Assembly: GCF_900091465.1 (NCBI RefSeq)
Contig: NZ_FMHV01000002.1
Coordinates: 5,332,001 to 5,396,000, forward strand
Direction: 5' to 3'
DNA length: 64,000 bases
Source: Micromonospora rhizosphaerae
GTDB lineage: Bacteria > Actinomycetota > Actinomycetes > Mycobacteriales > Micromonosporaceae
Both the position numbers and the translations under genes were made by a program. The notes under the pieces were generated by a model that ran no database searches, had not been told where the DNA came from, and saw only the letters and a program-made list of their open reading frames with translations. Below are positions 54,001 to 61,268 of the stretch, piece after piece (positions within the stretch are counted from its first letter, which is position 1; each line of letters opens with the position of its first letter).

Positions 54001-54137
54001 CGGTCCTCACCGCAGCGCAAGCAAGCGGCGCCCAATCGAGCAGCGCGGGTATCCCTTCGCCGGCGGCATCATCTGGTGTCCCGAAACAGCCCAAGGCAAG
54101 TGGCAACCACCCGGGCGGCGAAGTTGTCACCCCCTGA
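51045..54137 (+). CDS. Polytopic membrane protein with patatin/cPLA2-like lipase domain
   Basis: About 1030 aa; start uncertain (GTG 50994, ATG 51045 or ATG 51084, none with a good ribosome site). Four N-terminal membrane helices (about residues 25-50, 80-105, 110-130 and 155-180) precede 'RGGVGICVSGGGIRSAVFTL' (oxyanion-hole GGGIRS, near 255) and 'YLVAVSGGGYAAGAMRLALQ' (nucleophile Ser in VSGGG, near 285). A second block of helices interrupts the domain (about 375-600). The catalytic Asp lies in 'LLVTDGGHYENLGLVEMLRH' near 825, with 'HGKLFLGRAGLTRTTPWDVR' towards the end. It probably hydrolyses membrane lipids. It lies just upstream of the eCIS regulator, but a link is not shown. Confidence 0.85.
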   Translation: MTAWIGNSPHHTSMTPAAARSSPYSGRSLALAATIGAIGFAAFGTWASFNHDLGILRTLELAGSAEAVGELIAAGDEGSPASILVWNLLFVASYVCAVAVAGSLGSWIFVTAAARSMARLSIAFGVLAGLLELTANRLLANAPASPEALTDRVQWLQALMFAASVLLIFALPVTATAVVVAVSRLVYSLSRRTSPPDAPTESNPPRLLPGKTVLCGPDPSGSPDESGRMGSRAAWVANWRLPESRTRGGVGICVSGGGIRSAVFTLGALQALQEVDRLREARYLVAVSGGGYAAGAMRLALQPSVPVKPAGWLCRMLSRLGSNVSAGGSSESLATPQTVFAMGSPEFDHVRRHSKYLADGAGQWVTALAVVLRGFLVAQLMLLLAVMLVGRGIGEVYSAAPTALQEALLHPSRLPLGVRWAVAVPLLAALVCWMLGVVFENWPRTACVRRLLRPTATVLAYAGLVMVLFGLLVPVLLWGSTKVPGPPGDTGVQQAATGAATVLTAGYLAAVAGIFMTVGRFAGSVMGWVRRNRAALAVVPTVLLQWTLILLGVAVLIAAHLLVFARVILGTTKGTNEWPGPVGGWHFWLIALAFVFLALLVDQTRWSLHPFYKRRLATAFAVRRVRRNGETGSEQYRPEEVTSLSSTCRPWTEDDPFPQVIFLTAANVSGQRVTPPGRKVLPYTLSGDWIGSPRLGWIDAEALENAVRHPLRLDLTTQAAMAISGAAFASAMGAAATPFSLLFALTNARLGTWLPNPLFLYKHPPAPDVHEADAADAPGSAQAPTVPSHWRYPRLPSWRRLHFLVREIFGIYPWNAQMLLVTDGGHYENLGLVEMLRHAPNVVYCFDASGGATLPASALGPAIRLAREELGIEITFDDPPHDPEGATPGSATAASKDQPNDPLAARLASSDVVIATITYPDCRPPTAPAHGKLFLGRAGLTRTTPWDVRAYAVRHPRFPNDSTGDQWFDQEQFDAYHALGRHIGRSVLTAAQASGAQSSSAGIPSPAASSGVPKQPKASGNHPGGEVVTP

Positions 54138-54213
54138 GGGCAGAGCGCTGATGTCTTGAGATTACCTCCTTGACTTGAGGGCCTTTGCAGATCGGCGTCA
54201 TTGGAGGCACGCC

Positions 54214-54885
54214 ATGACGAATGATCAATTCGATTCCGACGGCCTCGGCGTCCTCATCGTCGACGACATCGCGCTGCATCGTGACAACCTCGTCACGGCG
54301 CTCGCCGGTCACCCCCCCATCGGGTATGCGGCGGGCGCGACCGGCGCCGACGACGCCGTGCGGCTGCTGCACACCCGCCGGTTCTCGGTGGTGCTGCTCA
54401 GCATGGCCGGGGTGCAGAGCCGGGGCATCTGCCGGGACATCGTCGTGGCGGCCGACCCGGCGCGCGTGGTGGCGTACGCGGTGTCCGTCAGCGACGGTGA
54501 GATCATGACGTGCGCGGAGGCCGGTGTCAGTGGCTACCTGCTGCGCGACGACCCGTACCCCCAAATGGTGACCGCAGTGCAGGCCGCCGCACGCGGAGAC
54601 ATCTGGTGTCCACCGCCGGTGGCGGCCGTGCTGATGCGGCGGGTGGGCCCGCGCGGAACCGGTCTGGAAGTGTCCACCGGGCCGGGCCGGCTCACCGCGC
54701 GGGAGCGGCAGATCCTCGGCCTGATCGACGACGGCCTGTCGAACAAGGAGATCGCCCGCCGGCTGTCCATAGAGGTGCGCACAGTGAAGAATCACGTGCA
54801 CAACCTGCTCGAGAAGCTCCGGGTCCACCGGCGCGGCGAGGCGGCCGCCCTGCTGCGCAGCCACGCCCGCCGGGCCCCCCTGTGA
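54214..54885 (+). CDS. LuxR-type response regulator with atypical receiver
   Basis: 223 aa from an ATG with GGAGG 9 bases upstream. The receiver domain (about 11-125) keeps the acidic pair 'VLIVDD' (Asp17, Asp18). At the phosphoacceptor position it has Ser63 ('FSVVLLSMAG' where VVLLDMxM/G is normal), and Arg111 replaces the conserved Lys ('GYLLRDD'). Thus classical Asp phosphorylation is unlikely. The LuxR HTH (about 155-215) is complete: 'LTARERQILGLIDDGLSNKE', 'IARRLSIEVRTVKNHVHNLL'. It sits at the head of the eCIS cluster and is a good candidate for its regulator. Confidence 0.92.
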   Translation: MTNDQFDSDGLGVLIVDDIALHRDNLVTALAGHPPIGYAAGATGADDAVRLLHTRRFSVVLLSMAGVQSRGICRDIVVAADPARVVAYAVSVSDGEIMTCAEAGVSGYLLRDDPYPQMVTAVQAAARGDIWCPPPVAAVLMRRVGPRGTGLEVSTGPGRLTARERQILGLIDDGLSNKEIARRLSIEVRTVKNHVHNLLEKLRVHRRGEAAALLRSHARRAPL

Positions 54886-54933
54886 CACCGCGCGGGCCCG
54901 GCGATGGTGCCCGCACCAGGCCCGGCTGGTACC

Positions 54934-54959
54934 AGGGACCAGGATGACGTCTGGTCCCT
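54934..54959 (+). terminator. Hairpin between LuxR gene and receiver-like gene
   Basis: AGGGACCAG and CTGGTCCCT form a 9-base perfect stem with an 8-base loop, followed by TTCTT. It may end the luxR transcript, making the downstream eCIS genes a separate unit. Confidence 0.6.
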
Positions 54960-55068
54960 TCTTGAGCACCTTGCTCCATTCAATGCCGGCAGCCGCGACC
55001 GTAGCGTGGAGGCGCCTGTAGGTTCCGGGTCCCGGATCACGCGAGCCGAAACCTAGAAGGAGGCCGAC

Positions 55069-55431
55069 GTGCATTCGGTACGAGTCCTCTTCGGCGCTTT
55101 ACCAGCAGACCTGCACGAGGCGGTGAGCGAGGTGGTCGCCGGCGAACCCGACCTCGAGGTGGTCGGGGTCGCGGCGAAACCGTCCGCGTTGCTGCGTGCG
55201 GCGGGGACGCTGCGCGCGGACGTGGTGGTGGTCGCGACGGCTGGCGGTGAGATGCCGGGCGTGGCGACGCACCTGCTCGACCAGTACCCGGGCATCCGGG
55301 TGGTGGCGGTCGCGCCGCAGGGCGGCACCGCGCTGGTGTACGCACTACGGCCGCACGTCGACCGGTTCACCGGCTCGTCCCCGCTGGAGCTGGTCCGGAC
55401 GCTGCGCCGGGCCTGCCACCCGGTGGCTTGA
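55069..55431 (+). CDS. Stand-alone receiver-like protein (no output domain)
   Basis: 120 aa starting ATG 55069 behind GAAGGAGG. The fold pattern follows a receiver domain: 'VRVLFGALPADLHEAVSEVV' (strand and helix 1), 'LEVVGVAAKPSALLRAAGTL', 'ADVVVVATAGGEMPGVATHL', 'YPGIRVVAVAPQGGTALVYA' and 'RFTGSSPLELVRTLRRAC'. The acidic pocket, the phosphoacceptor Asp (position occupied by Ala/Thr in 'VVVVATAGG') and the Lys are all missing. It cannot be a conventional phospho-relay and may bind a ligand or the neighbouring LuxR protein, whose receiver is also degenerate. Confidence 0.75.
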   Translation: MHSVRVLFGALPADLHEAVSEVVAGEPDLEVVGVAAKPSALLRAAGTLRADVVVVATAGGEMPGVATHLLDQYPGIRVVAVAPQGGTALVYALRPHVDRFTGSSPLELVRTLRRACHPVA

Positions 55432-55485
55432 AGGCCCTTGCCGAAGAGCCTGAAGGCCCAGACACCAGGGAAGGAAGGGAACGTC

Positions 55486-55755
55486 ATGGCGGTGAGGATC
55501 CGCAGCCTGGCCGTCGCGGGACCGCTGTACGTGCCACTCACCAGCGGCCGCTCGGTACGCCTGTCCCCCGGCGGGAGCACCGGCGACCTGGACGACGTCG
55601 AGATCGCCGGCAACGCCAAGGTCGACCGCCTCCGCGAGCGCGGCCTCATCGACGTCGAGCAGATTTCCGAGGACCAGCCCCGAGAAAGACCGGAAGAAGA
55701 CCAGGCCGAGGCGAAGAAGCAGACCCCACGCCGCACCGCCCGCGAGCAGAAGTAG
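55486..55755 (+). CDS. Small eCIS-cluster protein of unknown function
   Basis: 89 aa. The ATG at 55486 follows AAGGAAGGG. The first half is a compact beta-rich segment ('VRIRSLAVAGPLYVPLTSGR', 'SVRLSPGGSTGDLDDVEIAG', 'NAKVDRLRERGLIDVEQI'). The C-terminal 30 residues are charged and probably disordered ('RPEEDQAEAKKQTPRRTARE'). It lies 8 bases before the tail sheath gene, so it is likely expressed with the structural genes. It might act as a small tail-fibre-side or assembly factor; this is inference only. Confidence 0.75.
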   Translation: MAVRIRSLAVAGPLYVPLTSGRSVRLSPGGSTGDLDDVEIAGNAKVDRLRERGLIDVEQISEDQPRERPEEDQAEAKKQTPRRTAREQK

Positions 55756-55763
55756 GAGCGACC

Positions 55764-57707
55764 ATGGCCACGGTGAGCTACCCGGGCGTCTACATCGACG
55801 AGGTGTCCAGCGGCGTGCGCCCGGTGGAGGCCGCCAGCACCTCGACGGCCGCGTTCGTCGGCCTGGCCGAGATGGGTCCATCCACGGCGACACGGATCAC
55901 GAACTGGACCGAGTTCCAGCGGGTGTACGGCTCGTTTATCACCGGCGGCTACCTGGCGCACAGCGTCTTCCAGTTCTTCAACAACGGCGGCCGGCAGTGC
56001 TACGTGGTCCGGGTGACCCACCCGGACGCGAACGTGGCCTCAGTCACCGTGCAGAACCGGGCCGCCACCCCGGTCGCCGGGGTCAAGTTCTCGGCACGCA
56101 ACAGCGGCCGCTGGGGCAACTCACTGCTGCTGACCATCGAGGAGGGCACCCTCGATCCGGGCAACGAGTTCAAGGTGAGCGTGCGACGCCAGGCCGACCC
56201 GGACGTGGTGCCCGGCGACTTCCGCGACACGCTGCCGCTGGAGACGTTCGACAACCTGAGCACCGACCCGGCTGCGCCGAACTTCGCCACCGCCGTGCTG
56301 CGGCAGAACTCGGCCATGGTGGACGTCCAGTTCCTGAGCGGCAACACGGCCACCCAGCGCGGCCAGCACAAAAGTGGTCCCGGGCCGGCCCTGCCGCTGA
56401 ACACCAACCGCTCCTTCCAGATCAACCTGGACGGCGACGGCTTCCAGCAGGTCGCCCTCCCCGACGCGGCGGCGACCAGCACTGATCTCGCCGTGGTCGC
56501 CAACGCGATCAAAGCGGCGGTCTCGGCGCTCGCCAAGAAGCGGAACTCCACGAGCGCCACCGCGTTCACCGGCTTCACCTGCACCGTGGAGGGCAGCGGC
56601 GACCAGGCGCGGCTGCTGTTGCAGTCCGGCACGAACAACGCCACCTCCTCGGTACGGGTCCAGCCGGCGGCCACCGGCGACGCGACCGGCAAGCTGCGCC
56701 TGGATGCGGGCAGCGGCGCGCGGTCCGAGGGCGGCGCGGCCGTGCAGCGGCCCGCTCTCATCGACGCGTTGCAGGTCGGCGACGCCGCCAAGGCGGGCGT
56801 GGTGGCCGACGCGACGGCCGGCGAGGACGGCGACGCCGCGGGCCTGTCCGAGGCGACGTTCGCGGCCGCGTTCACCCAGCTCGACACCATCACCGACGCC
56901 AGCCTGCTGGCCGTGCCGGGCGAGGCCAGCACCGTCATGTACGACCTGGGTGCCGCGTACTGCGCCAACCGGCCGTTGCGCGACATGTTCTACCTCGGCG
57001 AGACCGGGCCGGACGACGAGGACGCCACCGACGCCGCGACGTTCCGCGCCAAGATCAACGTGGTCAACTCGTACGGGGCGCTGTACTTCCCGTGGGTACG
57101 GGGCCTCGATCCCACCGGCCGGTCGCGGGAGCCGATCCCGCTGCCCCCGTCCGGCTTCATCGCCGGCATGTACGCCCGGACCGACGCCACCCGCGGCGTG
57201 TGGAAGGCCCCGGCCGGGGTCGGCGCGACACTCAACGGCGTCGTCGACCTGGTCGCCGAGCTGGGCGACGTCGACCACGGCAACCTGAACCAGCGGGGTG
57301 TCGACGTGATCCGCCGGTTCCCCGGTTCCGGGGTGGTGGCGTTCGGCGCCCGTACGGTCCACTCCGATCCGGAGTGGCGGTACGTGCCGGTACGGCGTAC
57401 CGCGATCATGCTGCGGGTCAGCGTTTACCACGGCATCCAGTGGGCGGTGTTCGAGCCCAACGACGAGACGCTCTGGTCGCAGCTGCGGCTCAACCTGGGC
57501 GCGTTCATGATGTCGCTGTTCCGGCAGGGCGCGTTCCAGGGTGCCACGCCGTCCGAGGCGTTCTTCGTCAAGTGCGACGCCGAGACCACCACGCAGGCCG
57601 ACATCGACGCCGGGATCGTGAACGTCGTGCTGGGCTTCGCGCCGCTGAAGCCGGCCGAGTTCGTCGTCGTCAAGATCAGCCAAAAAGCGGGCCTGGCCGC
57701 CGGATAA
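55764..57707 (+). CDS. Contractile tail sheath protein of an eCIS
   Basis: 647 aa from ATG 55764 (AGGAG 7 bases upstream). The N-terminal 'VSYPGVYIDEVSSGVRPVEA' and 'STSTAAFVGLAEMGP' form the classic sheath opening (linker that joins neighbouring subunits). 'CYVVRV' follows near residue 76. The C-terminal sheath core (about 440-647) has 'YGALYFPWVRGLDP', 'GIQWAVFEPNDETLWSQLRL', 'NLGAFMMSLFRQGAFQGATP' and 'FVVVKISQKAG'. It wraps the tube and contracts to drive it through a target membrane. The gene is 55 bases before the tube gene. The middle (about 180-420) is a surface insertion domain specific to this subfamily. Confidence 0.96.
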   Translation: MATVSYPGVYIDEVSSGVRPVEAASTSTAAFVGLAEMGPSTATRITNWTEFQRVYGSFITGGYLAHSVFQFFNNGGRQCYVVRVTHPDANVASVTVQNRAATPVAGVKFSARNSGRWGNSLLLTIEEGTLDPGNEFKVSVRRQADPDVVPGDFRDTLPLETFDNLSTDPAAPNFATAVLRQNSAMVDVQFLSGNTATQRGQHKSGPGPALPLNTNRSFQINLDGDGFQQVALPDAAATSTDLAVVANAIKAAVSALAKKRNSTSATAFTGFTCTVEGSGDQARLLLQSGTNNATSSVRVQPAATGDATGKLRLDAGSGARSEGGAAVQRPALIDALQVGDAAKAGVVADATAGEDGDAAGLSEATFAAAFTQLDTITDASLLAVPGEASTVMYDLGAAYCANRPLRDMFYLGETGPDDEDATDAATFRAKINVVNSYGALYFPWVRGLDPTGRSREPIPLPPSGFIAGMYARTDATRGVWKAPAGVGATLNGVVDLVAELGDVDHGNLNQRGVDVIRRFPGSGVVAFGARTVHSDPEWRYVPVRRTAIMLRVSVYHGIQWAVFEPNDETLWSQLRLNLGAFMMSLFRQGAFQGATPSEAFFVKCDAETTTQADIDAGIVNVVLGFAPLKPAEFVVVKISQKAGLAAG

Positions 57708-57761
57708 AAAGCCGGACACAAAGCCGGACAGCCACGAAGACCAGGGGAAGGAGCGCGGCCG

Positions 57762-58259
57762 ATGCCCCGATTCACGGTCAACACCACCCGGTTCGACCCG
57801 TACCTCGGGTACAAGTTCAAGATCATTATCGACGGCCAGCCGGTCGCCGCCGTGAACAAGTGCAGCGCGCTGAAACGCACCACCGAGGTCACCCCGTGGT
57901 ACGAGGGCGGCGACTCCAGCGCGCCACGGCAGATCCCCGGCAAGACCAAGTACGACCCGATCACCCTCGAGGCCGGTGTCACCCACGACACCACGTTCGA
58001 GGAGTGGGCGAACAAGGTGAACAACTTCGAGGGTGACGCGGCGATGTCGCTGGCAACGTTCCGCAAGAACATCACCATCGAGGTCTACAACCAGGGCGGC
58101 CAGAAGGTCCTCGCCTACCACGTGTTCCGGTGCTGGGTCTCCGAGTACCAGGCATTGCCGCAGCTCGACGCGGGCGGCAACGCGGTGCTGATCTCCACGA
58201 TCAAGCTGGAGAACGAGGGGTGGGTCCGCGACCCGATCCCCGAGCTCAAGGAGACGTAG
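57762..58259 (+). CDS. Inner tube protein (gp19/Hcp-like) of an eCIS
   Basis: 165 aa. The pattern 'RFDPYLGYKFKIIIDGQPVA', 'AVNKCSALKRTTEVTPWYEG', 'KTKYDPITLEAGVTHDTTFE' and 'ENEGWVRDPIPELKE' matches T4 gp19-like tube proteins (phage_T4_gp19 family), with a single beta-barrel of the Hcp fold. It polymerises into the rigid tube inside the sheath. Its ATG at 57762 follows GGGAAGGAG. Just upstream, 57706-57732 holds three copies of AAAGCCGGA-like sequence of unclear meaning. Confidence 0.95.
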   Translation: MPRFTVNTTRFDPYLGYKFKIIIDGQPVAAVNKCSALKRTTEVTPWYEGGDSSAPRQIPGKTKYDPITLEAGVTHDTTFEEWANKVNNFEGDAAMSLATFRKNITIEVYNQGGQKVLAYHVFRCWVSEYQALPQLDAGGNAVLISTIKLENEGWVRDPIPELKET

Positions 58260-59123
58260 TTGTCCGGCGGGGTGCTGCCGGGTGGCTGGTTCGACGCCGA
58301 CGGGCGGCTGCATCGCGACTTCGAACTGGCGGTGCTCACCGGCCGCGAGGAGGAGCTGCTCACCCAGGCCCGGCATCCGCGGCCGGCGGCCCTGGTCACC
58401 GAGGTGCTCAGCCGCTGCGTGCGGCGCATCGGCGAGGTCAGCCCGGTGCCGCCGGAGGTGGCCCGCAAGCTGCTGGTCGCCGACCGGCTCCACCTGCTGC
58501 TCCAGCTGCGCCAGGCCACGTTCGGCGACCGGGTACGGGCCACCCTGGTGTGCCCGTGGCCCGGCTGCGGTGCGCAGGTCTCGCTGGAGTTCTCGCTGGC
58601 CGACGTGCCGGTGCAGGCCGCGACGCTGCCCGGCCGGTGGCACACGATGACCCTGCACGACGGCCGGGAGGTGGTGTTCCGCCTGGTCACCGGCGCCGAC
58701 CAGGAGGAACTCGCCACCCTGGCCGAGGAGAACGAGGGCGCCGCGCTCACCGCCCTGCTCACGCGCTGCGTCCGCCGCCTCGGCGATGACGAGCAGCCGG
58801 GCGAGGACACCGTCGCGGCGCTGCCGGCCCGCGCCCGCGCCGAGATCGAGGAGCGCATGCGGGAGGTGTCGCCGAGCGTCGCGCAGACCATGGACGCCCG
58901 CTGCACCGAATGCGGCCGCGCGTTCACCGTCCCCTTCGACGTGCAGCGGTTCTTCCTCGGCGAGCTGCGCACCGACGGCGCCCGCCTCTACCAGGAAATC
59001 CACTACCTGGCCTACCACTACCACTGGTCGGAGACCGAGATCATGGCGATGACCCGCGACAAGCGGCAGCGGTACATCGACGTGCTCGCCGACGCGATCG
59101 GGGCGCTCAACGATGCCGGCTGA
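58260..59123 (+). CDS. eCIS baseplate/assembly protein with two Cys pairs
   Basis: 287 aa with a TTG start directly after the tube stop codon; AAGGAG about 6-11 bases upstream supports it. The N-terminal helical region 'GREEELLTQARHPRPAALVT' and 'RCVRRIGEV' is followed by 'VCPWPGCGAQVSLEFSLADV' near residues 97-116 and 'RCTECGRAFTVPFDVQRFFL' near 213-232. The two Cys pairs (C-x5-C and C-x2-C) suggest a shared zinc site. The end 'LAYHYHWSETEIMAMTRDKR' and 'QRYIDVLADAIGAL' resembles T4-like baseplate hub assembly chaperones. It overlaps the next gene by 11 bases. Confidence 0.8.
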   Translation: MSGGVLPGGWFDADGRLHRDFELAVLTGREEELLTQARHPRPAALVTEVLSRCVRRIGEVSPVPPEVARKLLVADRLHLLLQLRQATFGDRVRATLVCPWPGCGAQVSLEFSLADVPVQAATLPGRWHTMTLHDGREVVFRLVTGADQEELATLAEENEGAALTALLTRCVRRLGDDEQPGEDTVAALPARARAEIEERMREVSPSVAQTMDARCTECGRAFTVPFDVQRFFLGELRTDGARLYQEIHYLAYHYHWSETEIMAMTRDKRQRYIDVLADAIGALNDAG

Positions 59124-60432
59124 CGGCTACCTGCGCAGCCTGCTCACCGCCGGGGCCCGGCCGGTGCGGCACCGCGGCGGCGTCCGCGAACTGCTCGGTC
59201 TGCCCGAACCCGGCGCGCGCATCAGCTTCACCACCGGGCCGCGCGCCGCCGGCTTCGTCTACCGGCGCACCGGCGCGGCCGCGCCGCCGGCGACGCAGGC
59301 CACGTCCTGGCAGGTCCAGGTGGTCGAGGATCCGGCCGATGTCGACTCGTGGCCGGTCGCGCCCGGCAATTCGGCGCCCGCTCCGCAGCCACCAGAGTCA
59401 ACCCCGCCGGGGTACGCCCGGAGCACCCCGAATCCACCCTCGCCCGAGTGGCGCCCCGCTGTGACCACGGGAAGTCCCGCCGGGAGGTTCCACTCGGGGT
59501 CTACGAGGCCGGACGGCACCGTGCCGGTGCCGGTACCACCCGCCGGCCCCCAGCAGTCCGAGCAGGCCCGGCCGCACTCCGGCGACCCGGTGGTGGTACG
59601 CGTCCCCGGCGTCACACCACCACCGCTCCCGGCCGCGCCCGCTCCACCGCTAACCGCCGCCGACCCTCCGCCGCACTCCTTCTCCTCGCGATCTTGTGAA
59701 GCTGTGCCGCACCGTGACCACGCAGTTCCACAAGATCGGAAGGGAGTCGACGCTCAGCACTCAGACCCTGACAGCGAAAGGCGTCCAGCGGCCCCCACGC
59801 CTGTTCCGCCGCCACACCGCGCCGCCTCCGGCGACTCGCCACAGGATCCAGGTCGCCTCGACCGTGCACGCCTCACCGATCAAGACAACTACAGCCCTTC
59901 GACCGAACCCACACCCTCTGATCAACATGCGCCGGTCGGCGACGTCACGCCCGGTCCAGAGCACCACGGGTGGCCCGCACACACCGCGCTCGACCAGCCG
60001 CAAGCGACGCGACCAGGCCGAATGCCGTCCCCTCCCGGCCCGCGACCGGCACGCCGGGCAGCCGAGACGACCATCGACATCCCACAGCCCGACCCACGAC
60101 CGGCACGCCGGACGGCCGAGACGACCACCGGCATCCCAGAGCCTGGCCCGCTCCGGCAACCCGCGCCCCGCTCCACGACCGGGGACGGCGCGCCGCCGGA
60201 GGACGCCGGGATCGCACCGGCGGGCTTGCGCGCGCGCTCACCCGTACCCCGGAAAGCGGCCGGACATCGCAGCGAGCCGCAACCGGCGCTCGAACCGGAA
60301 CCGATCTCCCCGCCGCCCGCGCCCGCCGCCCCGCCTGCCGTGCCCGTCGTCGTGGTCGCGCCGCGGCCCGGACCGGCGGCGTTCTGGGAGCGGCGGAACG
60401 TCGGTCGGCTGCGCGGCAGGATCCCGCGATGA
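59113..60432 (+). CDS. Pro-rich, mostly disordered eCIS-cluster protein
   Basis: 439 aa. The first 70 residues look folded ('DGYLRSLLTAGARPVRHRGG', 'VRELLGLPEPGARISFTTGP', 'TSWQVQVVEDPADVDSW'). The remainder is Pro/Ala/Arg-rich and low complexity, including two repeats of the type 'RPARRxAETTxxIPxPxP' (about residues 315-355), until a conserved-looking tail 'PAAFWERRNVGRLRGRIPR'. A palindromic 50-base repeat lies in the coding sequence at 59689-59738. The gene overlaps both neighbours. Position between baseplate chaperone and DUF4255 genes is typical for eCIS accessory proteins; function unknown. Confidence 0.75.
   Translation: MPADGYLRSLLTAGARPVRHRGGVRELLGLPEPGARISFTTGPRAAGFVYRRTGAAAPPATQATSWQVQVVEDPADVDSWPVAPGNSAPAPQPPESTPPGYARSTPNPPSPEWRPAVTTGSPAGRFHSGSTRPDGTVPVPVPPAGPQQSEQARPHSGDPVVVRVPGVTPPPLPAAPAPPLTAADPPPHSFSSRSCEAVPHRDHAVPQDRKGVDAQHSDPDSERRPAAPTPVPPPHRAASGDSPQDPGRLDRARLTDQDNYSPSTEPTPSDQHAPVGDVTPGPEHHGWPAHTALDQPQATRPGRMPSPPGPRPARRAAETTIDIPQPDPRPARRTAETTTGIPEPGPLRQPAPRSTTGDGAPPEDAGIAPAGLRARSPVPRKAAGHRSEPQPALEPEPISPPPAPAAPPAVPVVVVAPRPGPAAFWERRNVGRLRGRIPR
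59689..59738. repeat. 50-base palindromic repeat element inside an eCIS gene
   Basis: The 10-base perfect arms CGATCTTGTG and CACAAGATCG sit at the ends of a 50-base unit, with further imperfect pairing inside (GAAGCTG against CAGTTC). It lies within the disordered region of the Pro-rich gene and keeps the frame open. The form is that of a REP-like or MITE-like dispersed repeat; genome copies cannot be counted from this window. Confidence 0.55.
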
Positions 60433-61268
60433 GCGCGTCCACCGCGATCGGGATGGTCAGCGCCTCGCTGCGCAACCTACTGCGCGGCGAGATGAACCTG
60501 ACCCCGGCGGTCGACGTCACCGTCCTCGCACCGGACGAGACCGCCGGGCCGCGCCGGATCAACCTGTTCCTTTACAAGATCACCGAGAACGCGTTCCTGA
60601 AGAACCAGGACTGGACGCTCCGGCCCGGCACGCCGCCGCAACTGGTCGACGCGCCCCTGTCGCTGAACCTGTTCTACCTGGTCACGCCGTATGCGCAGAA
60701 CGATCCGGTGACCGGGAACGCGACCGCGCACCAGATCCTCGGCGAGGCGATGCGGGTGTTCCACGAGCATCCGACGGTGCCGGCCGAGCATCTGGAGCCG
60801 GGCCTGGCGGACGCGCGGGAGCGGGTGCAGATCGCCGGGTACGCGCCCGACCCGGAGGAGCTGAGCCGGATCTGGACGACGTTCTCGCAGCCCTTCCGCC
60901 TGTCGGTGCTCTACCAGGTGTCGACCGTGCAGCTGGACCGGTCGCCGGACAGCGCCCGACCGGTGCCGCGGCGGGTACGCCGCATCGGCGTGCCGGACGT
61001 GCGCGCGCCCTGGCGGCCACCGGCGGTCACCGCGATGACGCCCGCCGCCGGGCCGCCGGGCACCGTCCTCACCTTCACCGGGCAGCATCTGACCGGGTGG
61101 CGGGCCGACGTGGTGGCCGGCGACCGGCACGTGCTGACCGGCGAGCCCCTGGACGGCGACACGTTCACGGCCACCCTGCCGGACGGGCTGGCGGCCGGCT
61201 TCCACGAGGTACGCGTCGACGTGTCCGCGCTGTTCCGCCGCACGTTCGTGGTCGAGGTGACGCCGTGA
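60429..61268 (+). CDS. DUF4255 protein, eCIS tail-terminator-like (Pvc16-type)
   Basis: 279 aa; ATG 60429 overlaps the previous stop (ATGA). The DUF4255 domain covers about residues 1-185: 'TAIGMVSASLRNLLRGEMNL', 'RRINLFLYKITENAFLKNQD', 'LSLNLFYLVTPYAQND', 'AHQILGEAMRVFHEHPTV'. The C-terminal 85 residues form an IPT/TIG-like Ig domain: 'VTAMTPAAGPPGTVLTFTGQ' and 'TFTATLPDGLAAGFHEVRVD'. In characterised eCIS, DUF4255 proteins (Pvc16/Afp16) cap the tube and sheath at the end distal to the baseplate. The gene overlaps the ATPase gene by GTGA. Confidence 0.92.
   Translation: MSASTAIGMVSASLRNLLRGEMNLTPAVDVTVLAPDETAGPRRINLFLYKITENAFLKNQDWTLRPGTPPQLVDAPLSLNLFYLVTPYAQNDPVTGNATAHQILGEAMRVFHEHPTVPAEHLEPGLADARERVQIAGYAPDPEELSRIWTTFSQPFRLSVLYQVSTVQLDRSPDSARPVPRRVRRIGVPDVRAPWRPPAVTAMTPAAGPPGTVLTFTGQHLTGWRADVVAGDRHVLTGEPLDGDTFTATLPDGLAAGFHEVRVDVSALFRRTFVVEVTP

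Noticed and set aside
56121..59024. 967-codon minus-strand frame over sheath, tube and chaperone genes
   Set aside because: It runs opposite three well-supported eCIS genes and shows no domain; typical high-GC shadow.
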